The notes: generated by a model from the sequence alone, not told the origin. A DNA stretch of 64,000 nucleotides from Candidatus Lambdaproteobacteria bacterium RIFOXYD2_FULL_56_26 (GCA_001783715.1 MFNF01000001.1:186001-250000); one strand, 5' to 3'. Shown: positions 37,923 to 48,235, counted from the stretch's first letter. Translations and numbers: made by a program.

Positions 37923-40727
37923 TTAGGGAGTTGCTCTCAAAGCGGAAGCATAATGGGCCAACAGGTCTTGCAGCAAAAAGGGGTCCACCGGTTTGGAAAC
38001 ATAAGCGTCCATCCCCGCCGCAATGTACCGCTCCTTGTCCCCCTGCATGGCGTTAGCGGTCATGGCCACGATGATCGGTCGGTCCGCCGGGGCGTAATTG
38101 GCAACCAGATGTTTGGTGGTTTCGAGCCCGTCCATCACCGGCATTTGGATGTCCAGGAGTAACAGGTCGAATTTTTGGGTTTTGATCGCCTTGAGCGCAT
38201 CGGCCCCGTTTTCGGCCAACGCCGCCTTGTAGCCCATCTTTTCCAAAAGCTTGAGGATCAACGCTTGGTTGAGGTCGTTGTCTTCGGCCACCAGGATCCG
38301 TAGCGGCAGTTCCACGCCCAGGTTGGCATTAAAGCCAGGGGTGTGCTCCATCCGAAGACTCTGCTGCAACCCAATGGCCCGCAACATCACCTGGAACAGG
38401 CTGGTCAGCCGGATCGGCTTGTTGACCAACAGACCGGGTCGGCAAAGCTCTTGGGCGGAACCGGAACTCAAAAAGCCCAGCTTGACCAGAGGCATGGATT
38501 TTTGGGTAGTCGCTTGGCAAAGCCGCTCGGCTTCCTCGAACAAAGCCTTGGAACCCGGATTGGGCAGATTGAGCAGCACCAAAGCCCCGTCCGGGGCCTG
38601 GGTGAGGCGGTCTAGGGAAAAGCCGGTCAAGGGGTAGGCCTGCAAAGTAAAGCCTTCATTGCGCAACGATTGGCCCAGATGGCTTTTGTGGATCGGATTC
38701 TCGTCAAAAAGCAGCAGGGTCCGGCGCAGCAGCTCCCTCGGCGGGGCAACCCGTTTGCGGGCCAAGGCCGGAGGCCCCGCTTGGGCGGGCAGGGTGAAGT
38801 AGAAGGTAGAGCCGCGGTTGACCTCGCTTTCCACCCAAATCTTCCCGCCCAACAGTTCCACCATCTGTTTGTTGATCGCCAGCCCCAGTCCGGTACCGCC
38901 GTATTTGCGGGTGGTCGAGCTGTCCACTTGGCTGAAGGGTTCAAACAGAGAGCTTTGTTTTTCCAAAGGAATCCCGATCCCCTGGTCCTTGACGGCAAAA
39001 AGCAACTGCAACTTGCCTTCCTTGTTTTCCTCCACCTTGACGGTGACCAGGATCTCCCCATGGTTGGAGAACTTGATCCCGTTGCCCACCAGATTGATCA
39101 GGATCTGGCGCAGCCGAATCGGGTCGCCCATCAAGACGGGTGGGACGTTGGGGTGGATGTGGTAGAGCAGCTCCAGGTATTTTTCCCCTGCTTTGGTGGT
39201 GCAGAGGCTGAAAGATTCTTCGATCAGCTCCACAATTTCAAAGGGCATGTTCTCAAACTGGATCCTGGAGGATTCCAGTTTGCTGAAGTCCAAAATGTCG
39301 TTGATCACCGTCAGCAGGTTTTCCCCGCACTGGCTGATGATGTTCACAAACTCGTTTTGTTCATCGTTGAGCCGGGTTTGGGCCAGCAGGCTGGTCATGC
39401 CCAGGACCCCGTTGAGGGGGGTGCGAATCTCATGGCTCATGGTGGCCAAAAACCTGCTTTTTGCTTGGACTGCACTTTCGGCCACCTGTTTGGTTTGGTC
39501 CAATTCCTTGAGGGTGGCGAGCCGTTCGGTGATGTCGGTGACGATCACTGCCAATTGTCCCGGTTGGGGAACGAAGGCAAAAACCTCGACCTGATGCCCC
39601 AACTGTTTCATCTCCAAGGGAAAACGGCGACTTTTACCTAGGTTGGCAACCTCCAAAAGCTGGTCAAACCACTGCCGTTCTTCGCCGAGGATCAGTCTCT
39701 TTAAGGTCAGGTGGGGTAAGTCCTCCGGTTTGACCTGGATCATCTGGAGCAAGGTCGGATTGCCTTCGATCAACTTAAAATCCGCTGGTTGCCCCTTTGG
39801 GTCCAAGAGGATTTCAAACAGAGCAAATCCATCGTCCATTGCTTCAAAAAGCATGCGGTAGCGCTTTTCCCGTTGCTCCAACTTGGTTTGCAAAGCCTGG
39901 GCTTCGGTAGCATCTACCATCACCAGGGAACTTTCCTTGACCGATTGGTCTTCCCCGAACACCGGAAAGAAAGTCAGGTTGAACCACTGGCCTTTGAGCT
40001 GCAATTGGCAAAATTGCGCCTTTTTTGAAGCAAAAACGGAATCGAAAAAGGGGCTGAGTTTTTGGGAGAAATCACTGGAGAACAGATCCCAGAACCGTTT
40101 TCCCAGTAAGTCGGCGGGGCTTTGGCTAAAAAATTTTGCACCAGCTAGGTTGATTTCCAAAAGGTTGGCTTTGTCATCCAACAAAAAAATCAAAGTTGAA
40201 GCCGCATCCATGATCGCTCGGATGCGGCTTTTTTGTTGCTCCAACAGTTGGTTTTTCTCGACCCACTCTTGGATGTCTTTGGCTACCAAAAGGAGGTGTT
40301 CCTCTTTGGCAAACACAAACTTTTTGGCCGAAATCAAGGAATAGATGACCCCCCGTTTGGCCTGAAAGCGAACCGTCCAGTTGAGAGCCTGACCACTTTT
40401 GAGCAGGGTTTGGTAAAAGGCGCTTCTCTCTTTTGGATCAAACCAAAGGCCCAAATCCTGCGAGGTTTTGCCAATCACTTCATTCCGGTCAAAGCCGCTC
40501 AAGCGGCAGAAACCCTCGTTGACATCAATGATCTTCTGGTCCCGGAGCCGAACCAGAGAGACCGAAACCGGGTTGAGTTCAAAGGCGGCATAAAACTTTT
40601 CCTCCCTCAACCCCATAACCTCGACCTTGCGGGCCAGATAGTCCCGCTCTTGGGTCAACTCCAAGACCTCTTTCTGCAAGGCTTCTAGTTGTTGTTGGGT
40701 CGGCAAAGGCTCGTTTGAATTCGACAT
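37923..40727 (-). CDS. PAS-containing hybrid histidine kinase with two receiver domains
   Basis: FLATMSHEIRTPLNGVLGM, HATPase (YGGTGLGLAINKQMVELLGG), degenerate REC1 (VLLNLPNPG), canonical REC2 (LLLLDIQMPVMDG). Confidence 0.92.
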   Translation of the reverse strand: MSNSNEPLPTQQQLEALQKEVLELTQERDYLARKVEVMGLREEKFYAAFELNPVSVSLVRLRDQKIIDVNEGFCRLSGFDRNEVIGKTSQDLGLWFDPKERSAFYQTLLKSGQALNWTVRFQAKRGVIYSLISAKKFVFAKEEHLLLVAKDIQEWVEKNQLLEQQKSRIRAIMDAASTLIFLLDDKANLLEINLAGAKFFSQSPADLLGKRFWDLFSSDFSQKLSPFFDSVFASKKAQFCQLQLKGQWFNLTFFPVFGEDQSVKESSLVMVDATEAQALQTKLEQREKRYRMLFEAMDDGFALFEILLDPKGQPADFKLIEGNPTLLQMIQVKPEDLPHLTLKRLILGEERQWFDQLLEVANLGKSRRFPLEMKQLGHQVEVFAFVPQPGQLAVIVTDITERLATLKELDQTKQVAESAVQAKSRFLATMSHEIRTPLNGVLGMTSLLAQTRLNDEQNEFVNIISQCGENLLTVINDILDFSKLESSRIQFENMPFEIVELIEESFSLCTTKAGEKYLELLYHIHPNVPPVLMGDPIRLRQILINLVGNGIKFSNHGEILVTVKVEENKEGKLQLLFAVKDQGIGIPLEKQSSLFEPFSQVDSSTTRKYGGTGLGLAINKQMVELLGGKIWVESEVNRGSTFYFTLPAQAGPPALARKRVAPPRELLRRTLLLFDENPIHKSHLGQSLRNEGFTLQAYPLTGFSLDRLTQAPDGALVLLNLPNPGSKALFEEAERLCQATTQKSMPLVKLGFLSSGSAQELCRPGLLVNKPIRLTSLFQVMLRAIGLQQSLRMEHTPGFNANLGVELPLRILVAEDNDLNQALILKLLEKMGYKAALAENGADALKAIKTQKFDLLLLDIQMPVMDGLETTKHLVANYAPADRPIIVAMTANAMQGDKERYIAAGMDAYVSKPVDPFLLQDLLAHYASALRATP

Positions 40728-40905
40728 TCGTCCTGTTCAAGTCCGAGGGACCAAAAAGAAAAGCTGTGAGACCAAACCGCTCCTTGGCTTGGAGTTTAAA
40801 CCAGCTAAAAAGCAAAATCCACCGTTGTTTTGGGGCCTCTCTTGGGGGCGAGCCGCCAGAAAAACAGCAGGTTCTGAGCCGGGCTGGGGCGGATTGGAAA
40901 TGAGG

Positions 40906-41268
40906 TCACAAGGATTTTTTGAGTCGCTCCAAAATCCGTACCTCAGCCTGTTCGATTTCTTGGTCCGCCTGCATGAGGTTGGTCAAAAGTTCCAACAACA
41001 GGGATTTGCTGCCAAGGTTGAGTTGGGGGAGTATCTGGTTGAACAGTCGTTCTTCCAAATCCTCCTCGCCCAAGGTTTGGTAAAACTCCACCACATGGTC
41101 GTCCACGTCTCGCAAAAAGGTCTGTAGGGGACCCCATTCCATTTTCCAGTGATTTTGGGCAAAACCATTGATGGCCGTGATCTCGTCATCGTCAATAAAG
41201 CCGTCAACGGCGGCGGCAACAAAGGCGGTAAAGACGATTTGCTGCAATGCGGAGCGGTCAAGGTCCAT
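40906..41268 (-). CDS. TerB-like helical protein
   Basis: IVFTAFVAAAVDGFIDDDEITAINGFAQ resembles TerB-type acidic motif. Confidence 0.45.
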   Translation of the reverse strand: MDLDRSALQQIVFTAFVAAAVDGFIDDDEITAINGFAQNHWKMEWGPLQTFLRDVDDHVVEFYQTLGEEDLEERLFNQILPQLNLGSKSLLLELLTNLMQADQEIEQAEVRILERLKKSL

Positions 41269-41396
41269 GGTCGAAAAAAGAAAAGGGTTCAGCGGCACCG
41301 ATTGTACAAAACCAAATCCAGGAAGGAAAGAGGAACTTAGGTCGAATTCTCCGAACTCAAACGGTTTTTTCCCGCCGGACCCCTGTCAAGGGGTAC

Positions 41397-41422
41397 AAAA
41401 AAAAAGCCCGGTCTGGCCGGGC
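41397..41422 (-). terminator. Rho-independent terminator
   Basis: GCCCGG-N5-CCGGGC followed on the minus strand by T9. Confidence 0.8.
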
Positions 41423-41439
41423 TTGGGTTTTGAGAAAAC

Positions 41440-42591
41440 CTATTCCTTCTTGAGCTCTTGCAGCTCTTCGTCTTGGGTTTCCGCACCTTCTTTTTTGCCT
41501 TTTTTGGCCACGGCCTTTTTTACCTGCGCTTCTTCCTTCGAGGGGACCCGAGTTCCGGGAGGCTCGGGGACCTTGGTGGATTCGGCCTTCATCGACTTTT
41601 CCACCGCAATGGCGCTGGGCGCACTGCCCGAACCGGGGTTGTTCATCTGAGTCATCTCGGAGCCCTTGACCATCACCGCCGCATAAAGGCTGCTGGAAAG
41701 CTGGGTGGCCTTTTTAAGCCGCTCGTCTTCCACCTTGTTCAAGGCATCATAAAGGCTGTCTCCAGCGATGGGACCAAAGGCGGTCCGGGGGTCCGGGGTG
41801 AAGACGGTGTTGAACTGGATGTTGTTCAAAATCTTCATCCGGGTGTTTTCCTTGAGCCTTGCCCGTTGCAGTACCGATTCCAGTTCCTTGAACACCAAGG
41901 TTTCGCTGACGCTCAGGTAGCCGGTGCCGGTTTCGTCGTAGGCCACAAAGTTCTGGTTGATGATTTGTTCCAGGTTGTAATAGACCAGCTCGGTGATTTC
42001 CCGGCCCGACTCCATGGGCAAAAACATCTGGGCGTGGTTGATCAGTTCGCCGTGGGCGTGGATCCGGTACCCGACATAGATGTTGAGCCCCTGTTTGATC
42101 GTTTCGGCCAAGTAATCCCGGCCTTGGTGGGCCACTTCGCTTTTGGTGGAGATGCTGACCCCTTCCAAGATGCGGGCGGCCATGTCCGGGCGGTTTTGGG
42201 TCTGGGCGAAATGCCGCTCCATTTCCCGGCGCAGCAGGCTGTTGAACTGCCCGTCCAGGATGGTGTGGCTGATACCGAAGTGGCTGGTCTTGGGGTCCGC
42301 CGAATAGTAGTAGCCCATGATCGAGCCGTAGATCGACTTGGCGAAGTTTTTTAAGATCCGGTCATGGTCGGAGATGCAGGGGATCGAAAGGATCACCCGT
42401 TCCGGGTTGGCCAGCGGCGAATCCAAAACCAACCGGATCGCCGGTTCGGCGAAAAGGTAAGGGCGAATCCCCTCTTCGATTTTGTCGATGATCGCTTGGG
42501 AGTCGGCAAACCGGGCGACGGCGGCCTCGTGGCCGAGCATGTATTGCCGACCGGTCCCGCAGGAATCAATATGCCAGGGATTCTCGTTCAT
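41440..42591 (-). CDS. Hypothetical cytoplasmic protein with charged C-terminal tail
   Basis: 384 aa from ATG 42591; own terminator; no family recognised. Confidence 0.6.
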   Translation of the reverse strand: MNENPWHIDSCGTGRQYMLGHEAAVARFADSQAIIDKIEEGIRPYLFAEPAIRLVLDSPLANPERVILSIPCISDHDRILKNFAKSIYGSIMGYYYSADPKTSHFGISHTILDGQFNSLLRREMERHFAQTQNRPDMAARILEGVSISTKSEVAHQGRDYLAETIKQGLNIYVGYRIHAHGELINHAQMFLPMESGREITELVYYNLEQIINQNFVAYDETGTGYLSVSETLVFKELESVLQRARLKENTRMKILNNIQFNTVFTPDPRTAFGPIAGDSLYDALNKVEDERLKKATQLSSSLYAAVMVKGSEMTQMNNPGSGSAPSAIAVEKSMKAESTKVPEPPGTRVPSKEEAQVKKAVAKKGKKEGAETQDEELQELKKE

Positions 42592-42740
42592 TCTAGCTCC
42601 GAAGCTCCGTTTGTGTTGGCCAGTTGAAAATGGGTTGGCACCAGTGGAGTTTTCATGCAGATTTAGACCTCCGTGTTTCAATTGTCAATCAATATTCAAG
42701 ACGCTCAAGCCATGTCCCAAGCCTGTCTGAGTAAAAAATC

Positions 42741-43856
42741 ATGTTAGACCCTCTGGCCTTGACCCAGGCCTTGGTGGCCCAAAAAAGCATCAATCCTCCG
42801 GGAGACGAGGCACCGATTGCCCAGTACCTCAAAGGAATCCTGGAACCTGCCGGTTTTTCCTGTCAGGTCGTGACTTTGGGGGAAAATCGGGCCAGCCTGG
42901 TCGCCCGGTTTGGGGCGGGGAACAAACCCGCCTTGTGTCTGACCGGGCACATGGATACAGTGCCCCTGGGGCAGGCCCCTTGGTCCCGGGACCCTTTTGG
43001 CGGGCAGGTGGAAGGGGACCGGCTTTACGGGCGTGGAACTTCGGACATGAAGGGCGGCTTGGCGGTAATGGTCTGTTCGGTGGTGGAGGCAATCAAGCGG
43101 CACCCCCAATTGGAACTGGTCCTGGTGATTACTTCGGATGAAGAGGTCGGCTGCCAGGGGGCTAAGCTCTTGTGGGAGCAAGGGCACCTGGACCAAAAGG
43201 TGGGAGCGATTCTGGTTTGTGAGCCGACCGGCAACCTGCCCGACCTGGGCCACAAGGGGAGCCTGTGGCTGGAGGCGATTTGCCGGGGGGTGACCGCCCA
43301 CGGTTCCACCCCGGAATTGGGGGTCAATGCGGTTTATCTGGCCGCCCAAAAGATTTTGGTGGCCAAGGACTTGGACCTGGGGCCGGAACGGCACGAGCTT
43401 TATGGCCGCCCGACCCTCAACGTGGGCAGTTTTAAGGGCGGGCTGAACATCAATTCGGTCCCCGACAAGGCCAGCTTCACCTTGGACATCAGGACCCTGC
43501 CGTCCATGAGCCACCAGGCGGTCAAAGACTGGGTGCAACAGGCGCTGGGGCCGGAGGTCGAATTGCGCTGGATCATCGATGCCGAAGCGGTGGAGGTGGA
43601 CCCGAAGGACCCTTGGATTGAGGAATGTCTGGGGTTGTTGCAGGCCCGAAACCAAGAACCGGTACCCCAAAGGGGCGGGGTTTACGTGACCGATGCTTCC
43701 GTGTTGTGGCGGGCCTATGATCGCCCGCCGGTCATGGTGCTGGGGCCGGGGGATTTTTCGGAGGCCCACAAGACCGATGAATCCTGTTCGGTTTCAAAAC
43801 TCTACGAAGCCCAAGAGATTTACCTGGAAATCCTGGAACGTTGGGCCCGAAGGTAG
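42741..43856 (+). CDS. M20 family metallopeptidase, DapE/ArgE type
   Basis: LTGHMDTVPLG, YGRGTSDMKGGLAVM, SDEEVGCQGA. Confidence 0.88.
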   Translation: MLDPLALTQALVAQKSINPPGDEAPIAQYLKGILEPAGFSCQVVTLGENRASLVARFGAGNKPALCLTGHMDTVPLGQAPWSRDPFGGQVEGDRLYGRGTSDMKGGLAVMVCSVVEAIKRHPQLELVLVITSDEEVGCQGAKLLWEQGHLDQKVGAILVCEPTGNLPDLGHKGSLWLEAICRGVTAHGSTPELGVNAVYLAAQKILVAKDLDLGPERHELYGRPTLNVGSFKGGLNINSVPDKASFTLDIRTLPSMSHQAVKDWVQQALGPEVELRWIIDAEAVEVDPKDPWIEECLGLLQARNQEPVPQRGGVYVTDASVLWRAYDRPPVMVLGPGDFSEAHKTDESCSVSKLYEAQEIYLEILERWARR

Positions 43857-44119
43857 GCTCTGCGGCCCAGCTGAATCCGGTAAAATCCCCTTGCAGTCTG
43901 GATCGGTTGGGCGGTTGTTGGCGGGGAATCAAACGGCGTTTGATAAACCGAAAGATTTCCCTTGAGTTATTGGCTTTATTTTGCTTAGTCTCGGTGGAAC
44001 TTTTCTATTCGCCATTTGGTGGGCAAGGCCTTTTGTCTGGGCGTTGTCCCTGGCCTCAAACGGCCACCTTGGCTGAATTCCGGCGACACAAAAACCCCAA
44101 AGAACCCGCAGGTTGTGCT

Positions 44120-44563
44120 ATGGATCAGTTGAAAAAAATTCGCAACACCCCCGTCTCTGAATTGATGGCCAAAGATGTCGTCTCCATTGATGGGAGCAAG
44201 ATGGTCTCTGAAGCCTTGGCCCTGATGAAAAAGAACGGGGTCACCGCCATCGTGGTCAACCCCAGGAACGAAGAAGACACCTACGGTATCGTGACCGAGG
44301 CGGACATCCTCAAAAAAGTGGTGGACCCGGGGGAAGAAACCTACACCGACCTTTGGAACACCCCGGTGTACTACATCATGACCAAACCTTGTATCATGGT
44401 GAACCCCGGCATGAGGGTCAAGTATGCCCTGCGCATGATGGGACGGCAAAAGATTCGCAGACTCTTGGTGGTTGACGGCAACCGCTTGGTGGGGCTTTTG
44501 GATGAAGGCCACGTACTGGCCGCCGTTCAGGCCTTGCCGGTGAACAAAGACGTAGCCCTCTAA
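44120..44563 (+). CDS. CBS-domain pair protein
   Basis: TPVSELMAKDVVSIDGSKMVSEALALMKKNGVTAIVV and second CBS ending RRLLVVDGNRLVGLL; ATG at 44120. Confidence 0.8.
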   Translation: MDQLKKIRNTPVSELMAKDVVSIDGSKMVSEALALMKKNGVTAIVVNPRNEEDTYGIVTEADILKKVVDPGEETYTDLWNTPVYYIMTKPCIMVNPGMRVKYALRMMGRQKIRRLLVVDGNRLVGLLDEGHVLAAVQALPVNKDVAL

Positions 44564-44591
44564 CCAAACCGTTGAACCTCAAAAAAGATTC

Positions 44592-46295
44592 GTGATGTCT
44601 TACGATATTGTCATCGTTGGAGCAGGCGGGGGCGGGATGTATGCGGCCTTGGAAGCGGTCCGTAGAAACCCGGCTCTAAAAATTGCTGTCATTACCAAGG
44701 TCTATCCGACCCGTTCCCACACTTCGGCGGCTCAGGGCGGGGTCAATGCGGCTCTGGCCAATACCGACAAGTCCGACACCGTGGACCTGCACATCTTTGA
44801 CACCGTCAAAGGCAGCGACTACTTGGCCGACCAGGACTCCGCCGCCTACCTGTGCGAGCAAGCACCGATCCTGATCCGGGAACTGGAAAACCTGGGTGCT
44901 CCCTTTTCCCGTCTGGCCGATGGTTCTATTGCCCAGCGGCCTTTTGGGGGTGCGAGCAAGTACCGGTGCTGTTATTGTGCCGACAAAACCGGCCTGACCA
45001 TTTTGCAAACCCTGTACGAACAGTGTTTGCGGTATGGGATCCAGTTTTTCAACGAATACTTTTTGCTCTCCTTGGAGCAGGAAGACGGGGTGGCCAAAGG
45101 TGTAATCGCCTTGGACATTCGGACCTCCAAGATCCGCAAATTTGAAGGCAAGACCGTGATCCTGGCCACCGGCGGATACGGCAAGATGTACTGGCACCGG
45201 AGTTCCAACGCCGCCGGGTTGACCGGCGACGGGGGTGCCGCCTGCCTGCGGGCCGGAATGGCCCTCAAGGACATGGAATTTGTTCAGTTCCACCCCACCG
45301 GGCTGCGGAAGTCCGGCCTGCTGGTGACCGAAGGGGCCAGGGGCGAAGGGGGCTATCTGATCAACAACAAGGGTGAGCGGTTTATGTCCCGCTATGCCCC
45401 CGAAAAAATGGAGTTGGGACCCAGGGACTTGGTCTCCCGGTCGGTGGAAACCGAGATCCGGGAAGGCCGGGGCTTTGATTCCACGGCCGGACAATACATC
45501 CACCTGGACCTCCGCCACTTGGGCGCAGACCTGATCAAATCCCGGCTGCCCCAGATCCGGGAGCTTTGCATCCAGTTTGAAGGGGTGGACCCGATCAATG
45601 AGCCGATCCCGATTCGGCCTACCGCCCACTACTCGATGGGCGGGATCGACTGCAACACCGCTTGCGAAACCTCGGTCAAAGGGGTTTACGCTGTTGGAGA
45701 AGGGGCCTGCGTTTCGGTCCACGGGGCCAACCGGTTGGGCGGAAACTCCCTGTTGGAGATTTTGGTTTTCGGCAAACGGGCCGGGATGGAAGCGGCAGAC
45801 TTGGCTTCCAAACTGCCTGCCGCCAAGATCAGCGACCAACGGCTGAAAGACCAGGAAGAACACATCGCCGGTTTCTACGGGAAGAACCAAGCGGAACGGT
45901 ACGACGTGATCCGTACCGAACTGGGCACCAGTCTGGCTGACAACGCCGGTATCTACCGGAGCAAAGAGCTGGGCGAAAAGGGGCTGTCCGAGATTTTGGC
46001 TTTGCGGGAACGGTTCAAGAAAGTAAAGGTTGCCGACCATTCCAAGACCTTCAACACCAACTTGATGCAGGTTTTGGAGTTGGGCAACATGCTGGATTTG
46101 GCGGTTTGTGTGGCCAAAGGTGCAGCAGCAAGAGAGGAATCTCGAGGTTCCCATTCGAGGATCGATTTCCCGGTTCGAGACGACCAAAACTGGCACAAAC
46201 ACTCAATCTTCCACATGAACGCAGAGGGAGAGGTTTCTCTTTCCTTCAAGCCGGTCACCATGGGTAAATTTGAGTTACAAGAGAGGAAGTATTGA
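44592..46295 (+). CDS. Succinate dehydrogenase/fumarate reductase flavoprotein subunit
   Basis: VGAGGGGMYAALEA, THSAAQGGVNAAL-type region, HPTGLRKSGLLVTEGARGEGG, YSMGGIDCN, GANRLGGNSLLE. Confidence 0.95.
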   Translation: MMSYDIVIVGAGGGGMYAALEAVRRNPALKIAVITKVYPTRSHTSAAQGGVNAALANTDKSDTVDLHIFDTVKGSDYLADQDSAAYLCEQAPILIRELENLGAPFSRLADGSIAQRPFGGASKYRCCYCADKTGLTILQTLYEQCLRYGIQFFNEYFLLSLEQEDGVAKGVIALDIRTSKIRKFEGKTVILATGGYGKMYWHRSSNAAGLTGDGGAACLRAGMALKDMEFVQFHPTGLRKSGLLVTEGARGEGGYLINNKGERFMSRYAPEKMELGPRDLVSRSVETEIREGRGFDSTAGQYIHLDLRHLGADLIKSRLPQIRELCIQFEGVDPINEPIPIRPTAHYSMGGIDCNTACETSVKGVYAVGEGACVSVHGANRLGGNSLLEILVFGKRAGMEAADLASKLPAAKISDQRLKDQEEHIAGFYGKNQAERYDVIRTELGTSLADNAGIYRSKELGEKGLSEILALRERFKKVKVADHSKTFNTNLMQVLELGNMLDLAVCVAKGAAAREESRGSHSRIDFPVRDDQNWHKHSIFHMNAEGEVSLSFKPVTMGKFELQERKY

Positions 46296-47281
46296 TGGAG
46301 GATAAAAGAGAGATAACCTTCAACGTCCTCTGTTTTAACCCGGAGGTGGACGAGAAGGCCTACTTCAAGAGCTACGATGTGGTCTTGGAGAAGGGGATTA
46401 CGGTTTTGCGGGCCTTGAATTACATCAAGGACCATGTTGACCCCTCCTTGACCTTGCGGTTCTTCTGCCAGGCGGGGATCTGTGGTTCTTGTGCCATTCG
46501 GATCAACGGGGTTTCCAAGCTGGCCTGTACCACTCAGGTTTGGGAGGAACTGGAGGTCAGCAAGTCCAAAGACACCATTACCGTTGAGCCTTTGCGCAAC
46601 TTTGAGGTGATGCGGGACTTGGTGGTCAACATCGACCCGATGGTCGAGAAGTTGAAGAAGTACAAGAGCTGGGTCATCCCTGCCACCAAGGATGCCGACC
46701 TGGGCAAGAAGGAATGCACCGTGATGCCCGAGGAGTTTGAACCGATCAACCCGGCTACCGATTGCATCCTCTGTGCGGCTTGTTACTCCGAATGTACCAT
46801 CAACGAAGGGTCGAACCAACAGTTCATCTCTCCCTTGGTAATGCTGCGGGCCTACCGGATGAACAAGGACACCCGGGATACGGTTGGCGAAGAACGGCTC
46901 AAAGTGTTGGTTGAAGACCACGGGATCTGGGATTGCACCCACTGTTACCGGTGTGTGCAGTCTTGCGTCAAAAACATCCCGATCATGGATGCGATCCAAG
47001 GGCTGAGGGAAGAGACCTTCGCTCGGGGCATGACCAATTCCGAAGGAGCAAGGCACGCCTTGGCCTTCAAGGACGACACCATGAAGTTGGGGCGGCTCAA
47101 CGAGTTCACCTTGCCACTGCGTACCTTGGGGATGTTTGGGGCCGTCGGCCAGATTCCCTTTGCCATCAAAATGGGTCTCAAAGGAAGGGTGCCACCCCTG
47201 TTGCCTCACAAGATTTCCACCCGTAAGCAGGTGCAAACCATGCTGGAAGAAGTGGAACGAGACAGTAAAAAATCCCACTAG
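46292..47281 (+). CDS. Succinate dehydrogenase/fumarate reductase iron-sulfur subunit
   Basis: CQAGICGSCAIRINGVSKLAC, CILCAACYSEC, CTHCYRCVQSC; ATGA overlap with the flavoprotein gene. Confidence 0.93.
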   Translation: MMEDKREITFNVLCFNPEVDEKAYFKSYDVVLEKGITVLRALNYIKDHVDPSLTLRFFCQAGICGSCAIRINGVSKLACTTQVWEELEVSKSKDTITVEPLRNFEVMRDLVVNIDPMVEKLKKYKSWVIPATKDADLGKKECTVMPEEFEPINPATDCILCAACYSECTINEGSNQQFISPLVMLRAYRMNKDTRDTVGEERLKVLVEDHGIWDCTHCYRCVQSCVKNIPIMDAIQGLREETFARGMTNSEGARHALAFKDDTMKLGRLNEFTLPLRTLGMFGAVGQIPFAIKMGLKGRVPPLLPHKISTRKQVQTMLEEVERDSKKSH

Positions 47282-47328
47282 GCAGCCCCTGGAAACTCGG
47301 GGCAAAAGGTCCAAGCAACTGGAGAAAC

Positions 47329-48189
47329 ATGAAGTACGCATATTACATCAGCTGCATCAACGAATCGATGACCAAAGAGTTGGACCAGTCCCTCTTCTTG
47401 TGGAACAGCCAATTGGGAATCGAATTGGTGCGGCTGGACGAAGGAACCTGTTGCGGCGGAAGCAACACCGACTTTGTCCATCCCAACGTCAATTTGGTCA
47501 ACAATGCCCGGAACATCGCCCTGGCCGAAAAGCTGGGCTTGGATCTGGTGACCAGTTGCAACACCTGTCTTTTGGGGATCCTGCACGTCAAGCATGAGAT
47601 TGACAGCGACCCCAAAAAGAAGGAATTGGTCAACCATTACCTGAAGAAGCAGGGGCTTGAATACAAAGGTACCTCGGCAGTCAAGCACTTGCTGTGGGTG
47701 CTCAATGAGGACTACGGCTTGGACAAGCTCAAAGCCAAGGTGAAGAAGCCCTTGACCGGGATCAAGTTTGCTTCCTTCTACGGTTGCCACATCCTGCGGC
47801 CTTCCCACCTGATGAAGGGAGGGGACAACCCCAATGCCCCCCGGTCCTTGGACATGCTGGTGGAAGCCTTGGGCGGAGAAACGGTGGAGTATGCTTCCAA
47901 CAACAAATGTTGTGGGTTCCATACCCTGCTGGTGGCCCCCGAAGAGTCGTTCAACGTGGCCGGCAAGGCTCTGGTGGAAGCGGTGGAAAAAGATGCCGAC
48001 TACATCGTTACCCCTTGCCCCTTGTGCCATATGTCCCTGGATGCCTACCAAGGGGATTCCATGGCCGCTATGGGGAAAGATGCATCGATTCCGGTCCTGC
48101 ACCTTTCCCAAGTGGTGGGAATGGCCTTGGGGCTTTCGGAGAAGGAGTTGGGCCTGGGCAAACATGTAGTGACCACCCGTTCCGCCTGA
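47329..48189 (+). CDS. CCG-domain subunit (HdrB/SdhE-like) of the dehydrogenase/reductase
   Basis: Two cysteine-rich CCG motifs: CCGGS...CNTC and CCGFH...CPLC. Confidence 0.88.
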   Translation: MKYAYYISCINESMTKELDQSLFLWNSQLGIELVRLDEGTCCGGSNTDFVHPNVNLVNNARNIALAEKLGLDLVTSCNTCLLGILHVKHEIDSDPKKKELVNHYLKKQGLEYKGTSAVKHLLWVLNEDYGLDKLKAKVKKPLTGIKFASFYGCHILRPSHLMKGGDNPNAPRSLDMLVEALGGETVEYASNNKCCGFHTLLVAPEESFNVAGKALVEAVEKDADYIVTPCPLCHMSLDAYQGDSMAAMGKDASIPVLHLSQVVGMALGLSEKELGLGKHVVTTRSA

Positions 48190-48210
48190 TCAGTCTTTGG
48201 AGACAAAAAA

Positions 48211-48235
48211 ACCCGGCTGGACCGGGTTTTTTTTT
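48211..48235 (+). terminator. Rho-independent terminator after the reductase operon
   Basis: ACCCGG-N5-CCGGGT followed by T-run. Confidence 0.85.

Noticed and set aside
43857-44119. 263-nt gap before the CBS gene as a possible ncRNA or riboswitch
   Set aside because: No conserved fold or terminator recognised by eye; needs a covariance-model search.
44676-46202. 508-aa minus-strand ORF opposite the flavoprotein gene
   Set aside because: Antisense shadow of a well-supported SdhA/FrdA gene.
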